A stretch of 7,649 bases of DNA from Nitrososphaerales archaeon TH1177 (GTDB taxonomy: Archaea; Thermoproteota; Nitrososphaeria; Nitrososphaerales; Nitrososphaeraceae). Numbering within the stretch: position 1 is the stretch's first letter; each line of letters begins with the position of its first letter. The stretch covers positions 1 through 7,649 of the forward strand of contig JAATVJ010000103.1 in assembly GCA_014523515.1 (NCBI GenBank). The letters are read 5' to 3'. Shown piece by piece: positions 5,977 through 7,649 of the stretch. The translations under genes and the position numbers were made by a program. A model generated the notes under the pieces. The model ran no database searches. It worked only from the letters and a program-made list of their open reading frames with translations, and was not told the DNA's origin.

Positions 5977-6048
5977 TTATCTTATATATGTATTTAATAA
6001 TTAGTCAAAAACTACTAGAATCAGAAATTTATTCAAATTGCATTGTTC

Positions 6049-6544
6049 TTAAATAATACTATCGCATACACCTTCCTGTTTTCTTTCGTCAGAATTTTCA
6101 TAATTAGAAATTGAAGGAAAAGAAGAAGATGAAGATGAAGCAGTAGAAGAAGAATAGGAAGATCTAAATTTATCTATATCATATAGAATTTTCTCAATAT
6201 GATAGATTTAACACTAAAATTAAATTGAAAGCCCATTTTAACTTTTCATATTCATTTCTAAAATTACTATTATTTTTCTTGAACAGAGACACAAGGTTCT
6301 CATATTTACCATTTATCTTTGTAATATCATTTTCACTAGGGGAATAGTATAACAATATGTCAATAAATGCCTTCAATGCAACAATTTCATTTTCTGTTAT
6401 TCCATACTCAAACAAATTTTTTAAATATGGTCCAACTATTTTTTGACAGTGCAATATTTGTAGCTTGCTTTTGATTTAATTTTGAAGAATATCACAAGTT
6501 GAAAGTAATTTATCCCAAGATTGAGATAAAATCAATAAATATCA
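6049..6544 (-). pseudogene. Relic of a helical protein with a serine-rich tail, frameshifted
   Basis: The longest open part (6194-6454, TTG start) reads VGPYLKNLFEYGITENEIVA, then LKAFIDILLYYSPSENDITK and a Lys/Asn-rich helix, ending at NLSY. Upstream the same frame continues past a TAA at 6476-6478 with SQSWDKLLSTCDILQN, up to a TGA at 6542. Downstream, a one-base change near 6200 opens another frame (YHIEKILYDIDKFRSS) that runs into a serine tract (SSSTASSSSSSFPS) and ends at a TAA at 6049. The three pieces together suggest one original protein of at least 160 residues, with a coiled or helical body and a flexible Ser tail. The family is not recognised. With one stop and one frameshift it is probably dead, although a 160-base sequencing-clean stretch each side would be needed to exclude read error. 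It is on the same strand as the integrase and may belong to the same element. Confidence 0.5.
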
Positions 6545-6711
6545 ATTTTATCCTACTGTAGTTGAGCTTGATTTGAAACTTTCAAGAGAATGTATCATAA
6601 AATAAGAATACTGTTCTACTTTTAGTATATTTATTGAAATATATGTAATTCTAAATAAAATAAAAATATGAAGATGAATATATAATATAAAAAAAGAATG
6701 AATCAATCTAC
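6545..6711. other. AT-rich intergenic region
   Basis: There are stops in all frames and no RNA-like structure. A second AT block (ATATATAATATAAAA, about 6679-6692) could also act as a promoter but lies too far from the GTG at 6742 for the leaderless spacing. Confidence 0.3.
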
Positions 6712-6720
6712 TTAAAAATA
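6712..6720 (+). promoter_or_regulatory. TATA-like box of the HEAT/SEC-C gene
   Basis: TTAAAAATA is centred about 26 bases before the GTG at 6742, which predicts a transcript beginning at the start codon. No ribosome binding site is present between the box and the GTG, so leaderless translation is consistent. In this AT-rich DNA the match is suggestive only. Confidence 0.4.
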
Positions 6721-6741
6721 AGAAAATAGATTAATTCAATA

Positions 6742-7649
6742 GTGTCATTAGATAAGTCTACTGCTAATAATAATAATAACAATAACAATAAAAAAGTAAT
6801 ACCAATCCAAGATCTTGTAGAAAGATTTGCCCACCTTGGACCTAATACTGAGGTTGATGTAATTGAACAACTTTTATCAAGAAAGAATGAATCGTTACTT
6901 TATATTATAGAAATAGCTCAAAATGACAAATACTGGTTTCCAGATGAGGATGGTGAATACTCGTCATGGACTCCAGTTTGTGCCCTCCATTTGTTATCTG
7001 TTATCGGTGGACCTGAAGCTATCGATGCTTTCATCAACTCTGTCAAAGAATATTATGATGATACGGCAGACTGGATAACAGAGGATATGCCTGCAATACT
7101 GGCTAATTTTGGTATTGAAGCATTTGAAAATATTAGAGACCTGTTACTTGATAAAGAAGTAGATCACTTTGTAAGAGCTGATGCTGCCAGAGCACTATTT
7201 TTGATTTCTGAAAAATACCCAGAGGCAAGAGAAAAATCTATAAAAACATTAAGAGATGCAATATCATCAGAAAACGATGAAGTAGCCAGAAGCTGTTTTA
7301 TGTATGAACTAGTACATTTTAAAGATCATGATTCGTTACCTTTTATAGAATTTTATTTTAAAAATGATATGATTGATAATGGTTTGATGGATCTTGGGGA
7401 TGCGTTAGATTATTATTATGGAAACGGCAGTGATTTTAATAGTTTAAGCAACACTCTGGCAAAAGATTCTTTAGATATTTTTAAAGATAGTCCTGACAAT
7501 TTTTATAGAAATAGCAATCAAGGAAAATATATAATATCTAAAAAAAGTAACCCTCAATTAACAACAAAAAACATGTTAAAAAAAGAAGTAGGAAGAAATG
7601 ATCCTTGTCCTTGTGGTAGTGGTAAAAAATATAAAAAATGTTGTCTTAA
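6742..7649 (+). CDS. HEAT-like repeat protein with C-terminal SEC-C zinc motif (3' end cut by window)
   Basis: The frame opens after a TAG at 6727 and has no ATG for over 110 codons, so GTG 6742 is the likely start; it runs to the last base (302 codons plus two bases). Residues 9-16 are eight Asn in a row. Residues 20-250 hold helical pairs of HEAT/PBS-lyase type, for example WTPVCALHLLSVIGGPEAID, MPAILANFGIEAFENIRDLL and HFVRADAARALFLISEKYPE, typical protein-binding scaffolds. Residues 284-301 are GRNDPCPCGSGKKYKKCC, the SEC-C motif: three Cys plus a Cys (His in SecA) binding zinc, as at the SecA C-terminus and in many stand-alone adaptor proteins. Such motifs usually sit at the extreme C-terminus, so only a few codons are probably missing. 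The role is inferred to be an adaptor in protein handling; partners are unknown. It is the healthiest-looking gene here and may mark the edge of the core genome. Confidence 0.85.
   Translation, partial: MSLDKSTANNNNNNNNKKVIPIQDLVERFAHLGPNTEVDVIEQLLSRKNESLLYIIEIAQNDKYWFPDEDGEYSSWTPVCALHLLSVIGGPEAIDAFINSVKEYYDDTADWITEDMPAILANFGIEAFENIRDLLLDKEVDHFVRADAARALFLISEKYPEAREKSIKTLRDAISSENDEVARSCFMYELVHFKDHDSLPFIEFYFKNDMIDNGLMDLGDALDYYYGNGSDFNSLSNTLAKDSLDIFKDSPDNFYRNSNQGKYIISKKSNPQLTTKNMLKKEVGRNDPCPCGSGKKYKKCCL

Noticed and set aside
6108..6156. A plus-strand acidic peptide (GKEEDEDEAVEEE)
   Set aside because: It has no start codon and ends at a TAG; the minus-strand reading continues a longer protein-like frame.
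1..7649. CRISPR array, toxin-antitoxin pair or defence operon
   Set aside because: No regularly spaced repeats, no adjacent small gene pair with known motifs, and no nuclease, helicase or methylase signatures were seen.

Overview
This is a very AT-rich window, probably from an ammonia-oxidising archaeon (Nitrososphaerota/Thaumarchaeota, possibly a low-GC genus such as Nitrosocosmicus). The evidence is an SSV-type archaeal tyrosine recombinase of thaumarchaeal flavour, TATA-like boxes 20-30 bases before start codons that imply leaderless transcripts, TTG/GTG starts, and a small C2H2 zinc-finger protein. The taxonomic call rests on protein style, not on a marker gene.

Layout, left to right. 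Bases 1-777 (+) encode a multi-pass membrane protein resembling the membrane sensor region of signalling proteins; its 5' end is probably outside the window. Bases 994-1015 (-) hold the 3' end of a tRNA with no 5' half, beside an imperfect inverted repeat. Bases 1122-1853 (-) are a scrap heap: the C-terminus of an alpha/beta hydrolase whose expected catalytic His reads Pro, joined to a truncated IS3-type OrfA, then the N-terminal zinc ribbon of an IS1595-type transposase. Bases 2164-2832 (-) carry an intact C2H2 zinc-finger protein. Bases 2881-3567 (+) look like a decayed gene with many in-frame stops and at least two frameshifts. Bases 3677-4165 (+) carry an intact orphan protein.

Bases 4495-4519 (-) hold a second tRNA 3' end. 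About 450 bases further on is the end of a broken integrase (4972-5812, -), with a broken winged-helix gene (4722-4927, -) between them. This suggests the distal attachment scar of an integrated element whose body and intact tRNA lie to the right. Bases 6049-6544 (-) are another frameshifted relic with a serine-rich tail. Bases 6742-7649 (+) begin a HEAT-like protein with a C-terminal SEC-C zinc motif, cut by the window end.

Overall this reads as an integration hot spot: relics of at least two tRNA-targeted elements and two insertion sequences, with four apparently intact genes among them (the membrane protein, the zinc-finger protein, the orphan and the HEAT/SEC-C protein). I see no complete defence, toxin-antitoxin or metabolic operon and no CRISPR array. 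The strongest leads are the two tRNA scars with the dead integrase, and the stop-codon pattern in the 2881-3567 relic.
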